A DNA stretch of 64,000 nt from Hexactinellida sp. DTS-2022 (GCA_028753945.1 JAPNXP010000002.1:3038001-3102000); one strand, 5' to 3'; positions 22,176 through 33,499 are shown, numbered from the stretch's first letter. Numbers and translations are program-made. The notes: generated from the sequence alone by a model not told the origin.

Positions 22176-23367
22176 GGAGATTCAATGGCAAATTTTCGAC
22201 ACCCGATAACCACCAAATATTATTCCGTTTTTGGACAGTACAGTGGAACCTCTATAAGTGGGGGAGCTGGGACGGGGAAAATTTCAATTGCCCCCCATTC
22301 CCCGGTTATAAAATTCAATTGGAAAAACATTATATATGCTATATTATACAAAATATTCATATAACACACACATTAATGCACGTTATAGTTATTATTTGTA
22401 TATTATGACAATTTAGTAAACTGCTGATCTACACTAGGTGATTTCTTCTAAAAACATCAGAGTAGATCAATCGAAAATATTTTTTCTGTAGAACTTTTGA
22501 GTCGATTTATTGGAAATATTGTATTATTTTATTAGAATCATGTTAGGATTTGTCCATTCCCCCCATTTATGGAGGTTGTTTTGTATGGAGATAAAAACTC
22601 CTTGAAATTTATGGTCCCCCATTCCCCACTTCCCCGCTTATAGAGGTTCATTTGTATGGATATATACGAATATGGTAAAAAAATTCCCCACTTATGGAGG
22701 TTCCCCATTTATAGAGACCCCACTTATAGAGGTTGCACTGTACTAGTTTTTCTAAGGACGTAGAAACTCAGAATTTCTAAAATCGAAAAATTTAAATTAG
22801 ATATCAATATTTTAAAATAGCCTAATAGTGAATCCATAAGAGTCAATCTAAATTCTAGCTATTTACTCTATTTGGCACAAGTTCTATTATAGTGCAAGTT
22901 TAACTCTACTACATTAGTACTATGCATTATGCCACACAGAATTTTCAATATCTATTTAACTCTTTTTTTCTATAGATTTTCAAATAATCACTCGATTTTA
23001 TCAGAATTTTGGCATTATATATTATTTAAGTCTATAGCTTTGTATTAAAGATGAAAATCGACACGGCTTCTGTACAAGAACAACTGACAAGGGTCATTTT
23101 CGAGGCATATTTTTTTTCTCTACGACTTATACTTTTTGAGATATACATAAGAATTCAAAGGTCACCCCCCGGAAATCATGCGGAATTATTTTTTTACAAA
23201 ATGACGGTAATAGTGACCTTTAGTGACGTCAAAAAGGTCAAATAGTTACAAATTTCGATTTTTTTTTTTCAGAATCAAAAGCCTAACATTTCAAAGTATA
23301 TTTGGAAATGCTAATAAAGGAAATATGGTTTTTAAGTATATTTGTATAAATCTGCCATTGAATCACC
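22176..23367 (+). mobile_element. TTAA transposon with GGWGATTCAATGGC ends
   Basis: TTAA (22,172-22,175)|GGAGATTCAATGGCA ... TGCCATTGAATCACC|TTAA (23,368-23,371). Total is 1,192 bp, including a 500-bp pogo MITE at 22,241-22,740. Just inside the left end is TTTTCGACACCCGATAACC, the subterminal block shared with 62,106, 41,425/47,347 and the right end of the 25,823 element. The body around 23,035-23,250 matches 62,460-62,680. The right TTAA is shared with the next MITE, which inserted directly beside it. Confidence 0.75.
22241..22740. mobile_element. Pogo/Tigger-type MITE with TA target duplication
   Basis: TA|CAGTGGAACCTCTATAAGTG ... CACTTATAGAGGTTGCACTG|TA, 500 bp. The empty site is preserved in a related element at about 62,170, where GAACAGTACTAGTTATTC is uninterrupted. 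That confirms the TA duplication and both boundaries. Internal sequence repeats the termini several times (TATGGAGGTT, TATAGAGGTTC). No transposase is encoded. Confidence 0.85.
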
Positions 23368-23371
23368 TTAA

Positions 23372-24088
23372 GGTTAAATTACCCCTGGTGAATGAAACTT
23401 CTTGTATTAATCTGTAATTGTGAGAAACAGATCCCTATACGATACAAAGGAATATATCAGAAAGAAAATGTCTCTATTTATTATACTTTTTATTTTTTGT
23501 CGGTTTCAAAATTTGGCATGCAAATCTCCCATAGGGCGATTTCCAAAAGTTGTGGTCGATATTATGCGGTATTTTGGGAATTCTGCCATCAATGTTTGTT
23601 ATCAGAATCAATATTCAAAGATTATAAGCATACTGAGTTGGTAGTCGGTTTAGATTTGTGAATTATTACTCCGAATTTATTTTTTCAAATATTTTATCAA
23701 ATATCGCATAAAATCTTGACCTTTTTAATAATTTATTTAGTTCAAAAGGTCGCAATTTCTATTATTTAGGTTTAAATCAAAAATCTAAACCGGCCACCAA
23801 CCGCCCATAACGATGATCTAAGTGATATATCGCACAGAATATGTCTTTAGCTAATAATGATCTTGCAAACCACACACTTATCAGGTGGAGTCTGATGAAA
23901 TCCCCCTATGGGACTTTTGGATTGCCATAAAACTGCACGTCCCATTAAATCGAATTTTGAGAAGATAATTCGATTTCGTTTTCAGTTTCGATATTGCTAT
24001 ATTGTTTTCCATCATATATGTGAAAATCATACAACTAACTTCAAAACCAAATGTGTGTTTTTTTTCAAGAATCTGCCGTAATTTAACC
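23372..24088 (+). mobile_element. TTAA MITE, GGTTAAATTAC family, copy 2
   Basis: TTAA|GGTTAAATTACCCCTGGTGA ... GAATCTGCCGTAATTTAACC|TTAA, 717 bp. Its left TTAA coincides with the right flank of the preceding transposon. It lies 5' of the transposase gene at 24.3-27.4 kb, with the CTGCCG end facing the gene. Confidence 0.85.
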
Positions 24089-25822
24089 TTAATTTAGGTA
24101 ATCTCTCTATTAGTATAGTTCACTTCTCTAATTGTCCACCTGGGCCCTTTTTCCAACCGATATACTGACTAATAGAAGAACACTATGTATAGATATACAA
24201 ATTTATTAAAAATTGCTTTTATTGTTTTAAAAAGTACAATCTTTCTCCTTTTTCCAGATTAATCTAATCATATCGACAATGAGAAAAGATTCTTGCATAT
24301 TTCTAATGGGCCTACGATCTCAGAGCTCATCGGAGCTAAACTGCCTTCTACTAGGCAAGAATTAGCACTATTCTATCACCACCATAAAGACAAAGGGGCA
24401 ACGTTGCACCATGCTGCAGTGTCAGTAATTGGGGAAGTCCTCCCATTCTGGCAAAGAGCAGGACTTCTAACCAAAGAAGTATATAACGGCATCACAAAGC
24501 TAGAGAAACTAGTTAGTAAGCTCGCGCTTTTGAAGAAGAGTATGCGAAGGAGAGGAGCAGTACAATTGGAGAAGGAAGATAATTTCTCAGATAGCCTTGA
24601 TGATCTCTTTGATATTGCTCATTCTACAAACGAGGCTACAAATCCAGTTGATAGAGAATTTTTGGCATGTCAACGAAAGAAAAGACGAGAAGGATGTATG
24701 CTTGGAGTTGATCAATTGTTGACGGAGAAAGAGGACCGATACCGTATAAGAAAACAGGAAGAGGAATTTAGGAGAGAGAAGGCATGTAAAGAAGTGCAAC
24801 GGGTTCGCTGCACACATATCTCTGATGAATCCGAGTCGGAAGAGGTCGAACACGATGAACCAGACACAAATTACTACAACTTCGTTCCAGAAGACCAAGA
24901 TTATGAATCAACTCCACATGCCAAAAGAGGGAGATTTCAAATGATCACCCCTGGAGTGTCAGAAGCTCTCAACAGAACGAAAACTACGGACAGAGCCGCT
25001 GTTTTTATATTGACTAAAGCTGCAAAGGCGTTGGGCCATGACCCGAACGATAGAAATATTAATCGAACATCGATTCATTCACACCGAGTCAAGCATCGGG
25101 CCGAATTTTCCGAGGTTATCAAAACGACATTCGCACCTAACGTGCCACTAACTGTCCATTGGGATGGTAAACTGCTTATGGATTTGACAGGAAACGATTA
25201 CGTTGACCGCCTACCTATAATCGTGACTGGTGTTGGTGTCCAACAGCTGCTCGGTGTGCCCAAAATTGGAAGTGGTACTGGTCTCAATCAGGCAACAGCT
25301 GTGATGTCGGCATTGAAAGAGTGGGGTATCAGCGAGCGCGTGGCGGCTATTTCATTCGATACTACGGCTTCTAACACAGGCCACTTGAAGGGGCATGTGT
25401 CATTCTTCAGCAGCAGTTGGACCGAGAGCTCCTACACCTGGCATGCCGACACCACATTTTTGAACTAATAATAGGTTCCGTATTCGTCACCTGTACGACA
25501 GTATCATTTGGACCGGACGTTGCCTTATTCATCAGATTTAAGAAACAATACCAGTTCTTGGTTCCATCAAACTATCAACCAGGAGTCGAAACTGAAGTGT
25601 TATCAGGGATTATCGGTTCATGCAAGGAAAGCATAGTGTGTTTTGCCAAAGAACAGTTGGCGTACCGTCAACCCAGAGATGACTATCAGGAATTCTTGGA
25701 ACTGGTAATTATATTCCTTGGTGAAGCACCGGGCAGAGGTGTACACCTTAGGACCCCAGGTGCAATGCACCATGGGCGCTGGATGTCCAAAGTTTTATAT
25801 TCTTTGAAAATATGGCTCTTCA

Positions 25823-26673
25823 GGTGTTTCCCCCTTGATATTCAGGGGCATTGATTGTGAAAATATTTCTTACCAGGAATACTCTGTATGATATACTGAT
25901 TGTCACCCATAATTTTTTTTTTTTTTTTTAGTCAGAAAAAATGGAAAATATTTAAGAAAAAAAAAAATTTTTTTTAAAAGGGCATACGTGCATGAAATTT
26001 CGGGAAATAATTGGAATTTTAAAAGTGGGATACTTTCTTCCAGCAAAACTCTAAATGATACAGAGAATGTCACCCGTGATTTTTTTTTTAAAAAAATGCA
26101 AAAAAATCGAAAATATTTAAGAAACAAAAAATTAAATTACGTAATATTTACTTTAAAAAAAAATTTGAATAAAAAAAAAAGTGAGTTTGGGAAAAAAAAT
26201 GTAAAATCCAGAATATTTATCATAGAAAGTCAAACTTTTTTTTAAAATGATCAGGAAACGTAGATGAAGGGTTTCAACCGCGGCAGTTTTGGCCTTATAA
26301 TACAAAAATATTCAATTAGGACACTTTTAATCAAAATTTTGGCAATTTTTTGGACCAATTTCACAAAAATGACAATAAGTTGGGGAAGACGGAGGAATTT
26401 TGAAATTCTGATGCGGTTGAAACCCTCGAGAATCGACTCAGGTATAATATATAATTGACATGTTTCGGGCTAAAAAATGAAATAAAGGTTCAAAATTCAT
26501 TTATTGGCTAGTATGGATTAGTACTGTATTGAAACTTACATAGTTCATAACTATGGATTAATAGATAGTAGAACTCTAATATTTGCAGGGATATCTTAGA
26601 ATACTTAGTACTATCCAAAAACGCAATAAAAACATTAGGTCGTCGGGTGTCGAAATATCAAGGGGGTAACACC
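25823..26673 (-). mobile_element. TTAA-type transposon inside the transposase gene, forming an intron
   Basis: Inverted ends GGTGTTTCCCCCTTGATATT and, reversed, GGTGTTACCCCCTTGATATT bound 851 bp. They are flanked by the 4-bp duplication TTCA (25,819-25,822 and 26,674-26,677). Inside its right end lies the TTTCGACACCCGACGACC block. About 100 bp beyond this is nearly identical to the end of the 2-kb elements at 41,425 and 45,303. The insertion is exactly between the codons of LF and RGQFDLT. Orientation is given by the end carrying the CGACACCCGACGACC block. Confidence 0.8.
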
Positions 26674-26678
26674 TTCAG
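25824..26678 (+). other. Predicted 855-bp intron created by the transposon
   Basis: GT (second and third bases of the transposon terminus) and AG (from duplicated TTCA plus the host G) define a GT-AG intron. Joining TTCAG to AGGACAG restores L-F-R-G-Q-F-D-L-T in frame, identical to the reconstructed empty site. The donor AG|GTGTTT is only a fair match to consensus and the acceptor has little pyrimidine tract, so splicing is a prediction. Confidence 0.55.
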
Positions 26679-27323
26679 AGGACAGTTCGATTTGACAAAT
26701 AGGGAGAAGAAAGGTTTGGAGAGGATTTGCACGTTTATCGTCAAAATCTATGTAAAGACCTGGTTCACTGCACCAATTGCAGCTGCTGCGCCGAAATCTG
26801 ATCTAAAGCTCGTGAAAGACCTGAAGGACTACGCTGCAATCGATCCTGAAGTTTCAAAGGCTGCATTGAAGAAAATTGGTTCTCACATGTGGTATCTTTC
26901 CGAATATCTGGTTGGATTATCACTGTTTGATGACGACGTTCGGACATATACAAAAACGTCAAATGTCAAGTCAATGTTTGATGAAGGTCTGGACAACCCT
27001 GGAAAAAGAGCCATTATTGACATTGAGACAGTTGGCGAAAAGGAACTGCAACACTTCGCATCCAAGCAATCGCTTCTTCTATTCACGCGATTGGGTCTCT
27101 CCACAGCAATACTGGAAGCAGATCCAAATACCTGGAAAGAACGAGATGATTATCGTCGAAGTTAGAACATAATAAGGAATCTGGAAGTAATCAACGACGA
27201 GGCGGACAGGGGAGTTTCTCTTATCCAAGGATACAATCGACAGATTACCCATGACGAATGCCAACTCCAATTTTTGCTAAATGTTGTACAAGAGCACAGG
27301 AAAAAGTATCCCAATGCACTTAA

Positions 27324-28272
27324 GGCTAAATTAGGGCAGATTCTGGCAAAAAACACATAAATTTCGTTTTGAAATTAGGTGTTTCATTTTCACATATACT
27401 ATGATAGAAGACATCATAGCTATATCGAAACTGAAAACGAAATCGAAATATCTTCTATAAATTCGATTTTATGGGGCGTGCAGTTTTATGGTAATACAAA
27501 AGTCCCATAGGAGGATTTCTTCACACTCAACCAGATAAGTGTGTGGTTTGCAAGGTCATTATTATCAAAAGACATATTCTGTGCGATAAATCACATAGAT
27601 CATCGTTATGGGCGGCGGTTGGTGGCCAGTTTAAATTTTGATATAACCTAAATAAAAAAATTGCGACCTTTTTAAATCAAAAAATGATTAAAAGGTCATG
27701 TCTTTATGCGATATTTGATGATATATTTTTAAAAATAAATTCGGAGACATACCGTATTGCCTTGAATAGTAGCCGGGGCGATTATTGATTTCAAGCCCCA
27801 TTTAGGCCCAAGAAAATGTAATGATTTTCGAGAATGGCGAATATTTGTGGAATATAATCATTTGAGAGAGTCAATAATTGTAGGGAGGCGATTATTTGAT
27901 ATCAACGGTTATTCTAGGCGGTGTCAAAAAATAATTAGAACCTATTTAGGATGGGCTAATATTCAAGGAAATACGGTCATTCAAAAATGTAAACCGGCTA
28001 CCATTTCCTTGCGCTTATAATCTTTCAATATTGATTCTGATAACAAACATTGATGGCCGCATTCCCAAAATACCGCGTAATATCGACCACCACTTTTGGA
28101 AATCGCCCTATGGGAGATTTGTATTAGCCAAATTTTGAAACCGACTAAAAATACAAAGTATAATAGATAGAGACATTTTCTTTTTGGTTTATGCTTTGTA
28201 TCCTATAGGGTTCATTTTCTAATAATCACAGATTAATACAAGAACTTTGAATTCACCTGGGGTAATTTAACC
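27324..28272 (-). mobile_element. TTAA MITE, GGTTAAATTAC family, copy 3
   Basis: TTAA (27,320-27,323)|GGCTAAATTAGGGCAG ... CTGGGGTAATTTAACC|TTAA (28,273-28,276). It is 949 bp long because a 225-bp MITE (27,752-27,976) is nested in it; the remainder matches the 717-bp family length. It cuts into the 3' end of the transposase gene (after NAL). It is inverted relative to copy 2, so the gene is flanked by two inverted MITEs. Confidence 0.8.
27752..27976. mobile_element. MITE with CCGTATT ends, nested
   Basis: CCGTATTGCCTTGAATAGTA ... ATTCAAGGAAATACGG, 225 bp. It interrupts the MITE between CGGAGACATA and TCATTCAAAAATG, where copy 1 (20,620-20,650) reads continuously GTCATAATTCAAAAATG. It is related to the passenger MITE in the hAT elements. 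The target duplication is ambiguous. Confidence 0.65.
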
Positions 28273-28276
28273 TTAA

Positions 28277-28674
28277 CCCTCTCCATATACACGTCCAACT
28301 CTCTAAGTGATCGATAATTGAGTTTGTGAGCTAAATCTTCTATGTGAAGTCATGTACAAGAATATAATCTAGAAACCAAATAAGTTATATGTGGCCTCCT
28401 CCCCTACAGCCACATTCCAGTCCTCTCCATTTATCTATTATCATAACGCAATGTTTTGTTGAGCCTAAAAATGACTAAAACTCATTTTTAACAAAATGAA
28501 ATTGATTCGACTAAGTCACAACAAGAAATTCCATTAGTTTTGTATTAAAGTTTTATGAGCTTATTTCTTTTTTGAAAACTTCAGCATATTTGTTGTTGAT
28601 TGATTATGATCTATTAATTAAAAGATTATGTCCATTTTTTCTTGTGCAATGTTGATTTATTTATAGTTAGCTTG
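28277..28674. other. No feature supported
   Basis: AT-rich sequence between the MITE and a pogo-type element; nothing recognised. Confidence 0.5.
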
Positions 28675-28676
28675 TA

Positions 28677-30399
28677 CAGTACACCCTCGCTAATCCGAAC
28701 AGAGGTGTTCCGATTCAAAAATATTCTGTTCCGATTAGTGAATTCGTTCGGATTAGTGAAGTAATGCATTTCCTATGGGAATCTATGAATGAGAATTTCG
28801 AGAATCCGAACCAAACTTGCACAAACCTTTATAATCAGCACTAAACATCTATGTACTCCTTAACGGTATTCCTTATAGGAAACTGTAAATTCACTATAGA
28901 ACATGTCTATGGATGCTCTGAATACTTCCAAGTATTCTCAAAACTTGCTCTGCCTAAATATGACTAAGATTCAACACATTTCAACGCATATTGAATTGTT
29001 TTGTCTTGATATAGATTCTTTTAGATTACGACTATGAGCTCCTATTCAATATAACATAGACACGTCAAAGTTTCCTGAACAATTAGAGCTGTTCTAGAAT
29101 GTTCTCTAGTCGATTTCAACTCTATAAAAGCCTAATCTTTCGAGGCGACGATTGCGATTTTTTATTTTTGACTTCGATGACCCCGAAATATTGAGGTGTG
29201 CGACTTGAGTCAGATTTTTTGAATATTTAATATCACTTACCAATTGATTGGCTAATACTAATTGTAATTTGATGTATTTGGCTAATCGCAAAGGTCCAGG
29301 CTTTTTGGTTTGGGGTATATTAAGTGGAAAAAAAAAATCAGACCGCAATCTTTGTAATCTTCCTCAGGAATCTTAGTAGTTGCACCCCTCCGCCGGAATT
29401 TTCATCATATTGTGAAAACGACCAAATGGGATCCCCAAACGTTTCAATATACGAAACAGTAAGCGATAACTATACCTTCAAACTTGAAATGGATTATTGT
29501 TGTTACTAGGCAGTTAGAGCTAAGCTCTAGCTTATATTTTAATTTCAAGGATTATGGTCAGATCACTGAAATGACACCTCCATATATGGGCATGTGAAAT
29601 TATATTCTAGTAAGCATTTGGAAAATAGTCTCATTTGTACTTCTAATGAATATGTAATGGGTTATTGATGTGAATAGAAGGTTAGAGCTAAGCTCTAATG
29701 TTTATACTTTAGGAAAGAAGAAACTTGCTGTGTCATCAAAATTGGGCACATTACATGACCATATGGGGATCATTTTGAAAACGGAGGGTGTTAGGGTCCC
29801 AAAATGTATTATGAACGTATAGGAAGTCGGGTATTGCGAGCATTTTGAGACGTATATGTTGATGCTAGCTGCTCGGGTGCCTGAGATAGAAAATGGACAA
29901 GAAAACGTACCCTCGAATGAGATTATAGACCATAAATGTTTAGATTTTCACTTTTTGCGAATTTTTTTTGATCAATTGTTGTTTATTTTCGTCATTGATT
30001 GCTAGGATAGAGTAATGATACCACCAATCTTACCATTGTTGAGGAATACAGTACTGATAATAGTTCAAAGTGGAGAAACCAGTGATACGCTGTACAAAAT
30101 AGCTCATAACTCAGAAAATACGCTTGGACGTGGCTCAAAACCAAATACAAACGTTAGTTATGGTCCTTCGGTAGTGTTTGGAACAATAAAAAAAAAAATA
30201 TATGTTGTCTTTTGGAGCGAAATTTCCGGTTTTTCCCCATATTGGGACACCGTTAAAATTCTTGCCTGAGACTTCTTTTTTATACTTCCATTGCAATTTA
30301 CGATTTTTTCCCACATTTACTAGAAGAACACTTTGGTTTCTCCTGTTTGGATGAGCGAGGGTTCGGATTAGCGGGGTTCGGATTAGCGAGGGTGTACTG
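28677..30399. mobile_element. Pogo/Tigger-type MITE with TA duplication, carrying a nested element
   Basis: TA|CAGTACACCCTCGCTAATCC ... GGATTAGCGAGGGTGTACTG|TA. The termini are perfect for about 24 bp and of classic Tigger/pogo type, with extra internal CTAATCCGAAC repeats. The span is 1,723 bp, but 1,389 bp is the nested TTAA transposon 28,864-30,252, leaving a ~330-bp MITE. There is no transposase. Confidence 0.85.
28864..30252 (-). mobile_element. TTAA transposon, CGGTATC family, copy 2
   Basis: TTAA (28,860-28,863)|CGGTATTCC ... GGGACACCG|TTAA (30,253-30,256), 1,389 bp. It shares internal sequence with 846-2,241 in inverted order (for example GGACAAGAAAACGTAC and TTTTTTTGATCAATTGTTG near 29,900-29,980). 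It carries two TTAGAGCTAAGCTCTA palindromes (about 29,513 and 29,682), each beside an ATATGG/GTGCCCAATTTTGATGAC block. Non-coding. Confidence 0.75.
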
Positions 30400-30401
30400 T
30401 A

Positions 30402-30710
30402 TATATCAATATACAATCAGGTCTGCATATTATGAACAAAATTTCGTCTGCTTAATCAAAGGTTTGGAAATGAAGAATTTATAAGGTGGAATGAAATGTG
30501 AAGCTTGTAAGGTTTTAGTTTAACTATTTATGCGATCAATGGGACTATTGAAGTACTAACTTATAGGGTAAAATTTATTGGTCAAATGTATTGACCCAAA
30601 ATTATTAGTATTTATATTTTCACCCAATTAAATTGCAGTCTCAGTTAGGCTTTCTATAATGCCATACTTCCGAAGTTTGAGATGGTGCAATGCGGGTCAC
30701 TCCCCCCCCC
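30402..30710. other. No feature supported
   Basis: AT-rich sequence, nothing recognised, ending in a run of C before the next element. Confidence 0.5.
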
Positions 30711-30916
30711 CAAGTGGCGTAACTAGGATTTTTGAACTGGGGAGGCAAAGTGGGCGCAGAGAAAATCCTGGGGGCCTCAGGATCGGTCGGTCCTATGGGA
30801 TAGTAAATTAGCTAAGTGTATATCCTAAAAAAGTGGGGGAGCAAATAGGGGGCAATCTAAAAAAACAGGCGGGGGGCGGTCGTATCCCTTGCCCCGCCCC
30901 CCCTGGTACGCCACTG
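30711..30916. mobile_element. Short GC-rich hAT-type MITE
   Basis: CAAGTGGCGTAACTAGG at the left and GGTACGCCACTG at the right (reverse complement CAGTGGCGTACC). The 206 bp are rich in GGGGGC. The termini are hAT-like. The flanks are C-rich, so an 8-bp duplication cannot be decided (CCCCCCCC against CTCTCCCC). Confidence 0.6.
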
Positions 30917-31107
30917 CTCTCCCCCTCACTACATAGTTTCGAAGCATTCGTTTGGGAGATTAGTTAGGACTCTTATATACTTAAAATTAGATTGGTAAAA
31001 CCATTTTGACATATTTATGTCAGTTCAATAGGAAAAGACAAGTTTTTCTACCTATTTACTAAATAATAGTAACTAAATGAATATAAAGGAAACTATTTAG
31101 GTGTTAA

Positions 31108-31365
31108 GGAGATAGAATATCAAATTGAATGTATATTATTAAATCATGCAAAATTCATGTTTAAGCATTCCAACTATACTTTAATACAGTATCTATCCAT
31201 TTCCGAAAGAAAATTTCAATTCGGACATTTTTTTAACATTTTTGACGTCACCAAAGGTCAAAAGCATAGTCTTATAAAATAATATGGCCATAGAATGGTG
31301 AATAATTGTAAATTCATGAAAAATGATATATTTTAGATTAAAGTGTGCTTAGTCTTACTAATACT
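31108..31365 (-). mobile_element. Partial copy of the GGAGATAGAATATC TTAA family
   Basis: After TTAA (31,104-31,107) the sequence GGAGATAGAATATC and about 250 bp beyond it match the right half of the 62,106-62,979 element read in reverse. Shared blocks include CTATCTATCCAWTTCCGAAA, TTCGGACATTTTTT, TTTGACGTC and TATGGCCATA. The opposite end is missing. Confidence 0.6.
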
Positions 31366-31369
31366 GATA

Positions 31370-31510
31370 AGATTTTAGAGAATTGTGCTCCTGAAAATTA
31401 GATTTCCAATGCGGGTTTTTCTAGGACCTTCGCGGGTGAACGGGTTTCGATGCTCAAATGCGGGTCTGACCCGACCAAGTCGGGTCACTTGGGAGCTATT
31501 TAATGCATAC
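31370..31510 (+). repeat. Dispersed repeat, copy 2 (inverted partner at 0.6-0.8 kb)
   Basis: Blocks GAAAATTAGATTTCCAATGC, GGTTTCGATGCTCAAATGCG, GGTCTGACCCG and GGGTCACTTGGGAGC match the minus strand of 568-800 in order. Confidence 0.5.
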
Positions 31511-31689
31511 TTAACAGTTGATAGTTTTGATACATTTTGAGAGGGAATACATGAATATCTTTCTTGGATATTAGAACTTGATCCTATAAACATTATTTCC
31601 CACCCCTTGCCAAATTTCAAGTTTGTATCTCTTACCAGTTCCTCAATCAATTCCGAACAAAAAAATAATAATAATCATTGTATCTAATA

Positions 31690-31760
31690 TATAACTAGCG
31701 CGCTTCGCTTGCTAGGTCGCTTCGCAACAAAACACAACAACATACCAACCGCTTCGCGGT
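31690..31760. repeat. GCTTCGC-rich hairpin-like patch
   Basis: AGCGCGCTTCGCTTGCTAGG then TCGCTTCGC and CCGCTTCGCGGTTG: short GC-rich palindromic pieces in AT-rich surroundings, probably part of an unidentified repeat. Function unknown. Confidence 0.4.
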
Positions 31761-32188
31761 TGATGTGTGGTTTATATACTTCTAACATTGATTATAAAGC
31801 GTAAATAGGTCAAAATAGTCGAATTTAACAATGGGAAATTTTAGTGATTACGTCATCATGCGATAATGAGAAAGCATACTGACAATCTAGTGAGACTAAC
31901 GTGTCTGCATCATTAATGTCCATGTTCTATTAAATTCTCAGAATTTTATCTCTTTGAGTGCGGGAATTATGTCCGATTAGGTGAATTTTCATGATTCTCG
32001 AAATGTGACAATGAAGTCATAACTTGTCGAGGTGTGAGAAATCTTGAGTGAAAACCTCAACTTTTTGACGGGTGCCAAAAATCAGATTTGGAAACCGTCC
32101 ACTTTCTTTAATCAACTCGTAACATACAAACAGTATATAAATACACACACACATACTCCCAGCCTTGTGTTTTAATAGTATAGATATA
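31761..32188. other. No feature supported
   Basis: AT-rich, with a short (AC)n run near 32,140-32,155. Confidence 0.5.
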
Positions 32189-32196
32189 ACTATGAC

Positions 32197-32776
32197 CAGG
32201 GCCGTCGAGAGGGGGGGGTATGCGGGGTAATTATTCCGGGGCCCGAGCCCCAAGGGGGCCCGAGAAACTCTGTCTGTCAAGGTATGTATGGACTTTATTG
32301 GCTGTATTAAGTAGACAAGTCAAGCGTAAAATACAGACTTCGCTGGGCAGAGTAATACCTTGCTTATTTAACCATCCTAGAAACCCGGTCCTGACTTACT
32401 TTGTTTCAATTATAAATTTTTTCCAAAACTACTAAGTTTATGGGATCCAATCCAAACGCAGCCACGAGTAAATAAGCTGACAACATTTTTGTTTCTTTGA
32501 CTGTTTAGAACAATAAGTGACAACCTGTGATGTCTTCTTATCTACATAAATCTGGTGAAAAATAACCACTATATCATAAACTCTATAGCTATTTCAAAAT
32601 TCATAAAATATAAGAGTAAATAGGATTTAATTTATTTAAAATGTTAGTATAATATACAATACGAATGCGAAGGTTTTTGTTTAGTTTATTCACTCCACGA
32701 TAACGGACCTAAATACCAGAGGGGGTCAGCACCCAAAATTATGACCCGGGGCCCGCTTGCGCTCTCAACGGCCCTG
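32197..32776. mobile_element. Non-autonomous hAT element with perfect 8-bp duplication
   Basis: CAGGGCCGTCGAGAGG ... CGCTCTCAACGGCCCTG, flanked on both sides by ACTATGAC (32,189-32,196 and 32,777-32,784). Length is 580 bp. The ends are GC-rich (GGGGCCCGAGCCCC; ACCCGGGGCCCGC) and the middle AT-rich. No frame resembles a transposase. Confidence 0.85.
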
Positions 32777-32784
32777 ACTATGAC

Positions 32785-33499
32785 AATTATTACTAACTAT
32801 GTAATCAATTGTTTAGTGAGAAGTAAGGGCGCGGAGCGGCCGTTAACTTGAAATGCGTATCACCGATGTGTTGCAAAGCGACCAAGACCGAAGGGCTCGT
32901 AGTATGTAAAGTTGTGTGTGTGTGTGTTTGTGTGTCCTCACATCTCCTATGAGAGTTCTCAACAAATCTGAACCAAATTTTGTATGTCACTTATGGTTTA
33001 TCCTACTACCCAGAATATGGAGTTTTTAAGAGATATCTACATTTCTCGCGGAGTTAACTCGAAATATTTGATTTTGCCACCTTTTCATACAATTCTATGG
33101 GAATTATCAAAGATTATAGTGCTGATAGAAAAACTATTCAAATTCTTAATCTATGGTTTTGGTATATGATAAATCCGAATATGATATTTTTAAGTCTATA
33201 TAATACATATTTTGATCTTAACATCGTATGCTTATTTTCACACCACTATCTACTAACTATGACCAATCAGATTTCAGAGTTTTAATTGGTCTTATTAAAT
33301 GAATCAATTGTGTATCAAAGAAGACAACAATTAAATATCCCTGGAGGAGTAATATTTTTAACCAATAATATTTCAGCTTCCATTGAGTTGTCAATAGTCT
33401 CATAATCGGCCCCCAGGTGATATAAATACAACTGATCTGCATTAATTTTAACATCCGTCATATTACACATTCGTCATAAACACTTCCGTTATAATACAC
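32785..33499. other. No feature supported; short (TG)n run
   Basis: A (GT)n microsatellite lies at about 32,912-32,935. Overlapping short frames at 32,984-33,454 are on both strands and have no recognisable motif. Confidence 0.5.

Larger units (their letters stand above)
24263..27359 (+). pseudogene. Transposase of an unnamed invertebrate RNase H-like family, broken
   Basis: The frame opens after TAA at 24,260-24,262. The N-terminal part has PTISELIGAKLPSTRQELAL, a basic segment with DSLDDLFDIAHSTN, and a charged coiled-coil stretch (KEDRYRIRKQEEEFRREKAC). The core has HWDGKLL, SGTGLNQATAV and SFDTTASNTG (about 25,350-25,380), then CRHHIFELI (about 25,441-25,467), PRDDYQEFLEL and PGAMHHGRWMSK. 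After an 851-bp insertion come FRGQFDLTNREKKG and KTWFTAPIAAAAPKSDLKL, then SHMWYLSEYLVGLSLFDDDV. The C-terminal VINDEADRGVSLIQGYNR and LNVVQEHRKKYPNAL follow. I recognise this as a common, usually 'uncharacterised' family; DTTxSNTG plus CxxH recalls the hAT-type fold. One G appears lost at about 25,391 (frame shift) and TAG lies at 27,163-27,165; otherwise it is well preserved. The N-terminus is probably on a missing upstream exon. Confidence 0.75.

Noticed and set aside
24587-24898. 103-codon minus-strand frame inside the 24.3-kb transposase
   Set aside because: Antisense shadow of a conserved coding segment; no motif of its own.
25903-26458. Lysine/phenylalanine-rich frames between the transposase exons
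   Set aside because: They lie wholly inside the inserted transposon in A/T homopolymer-rich DNA and match its non-coding relatives at 41.4 and 47.3 kb.
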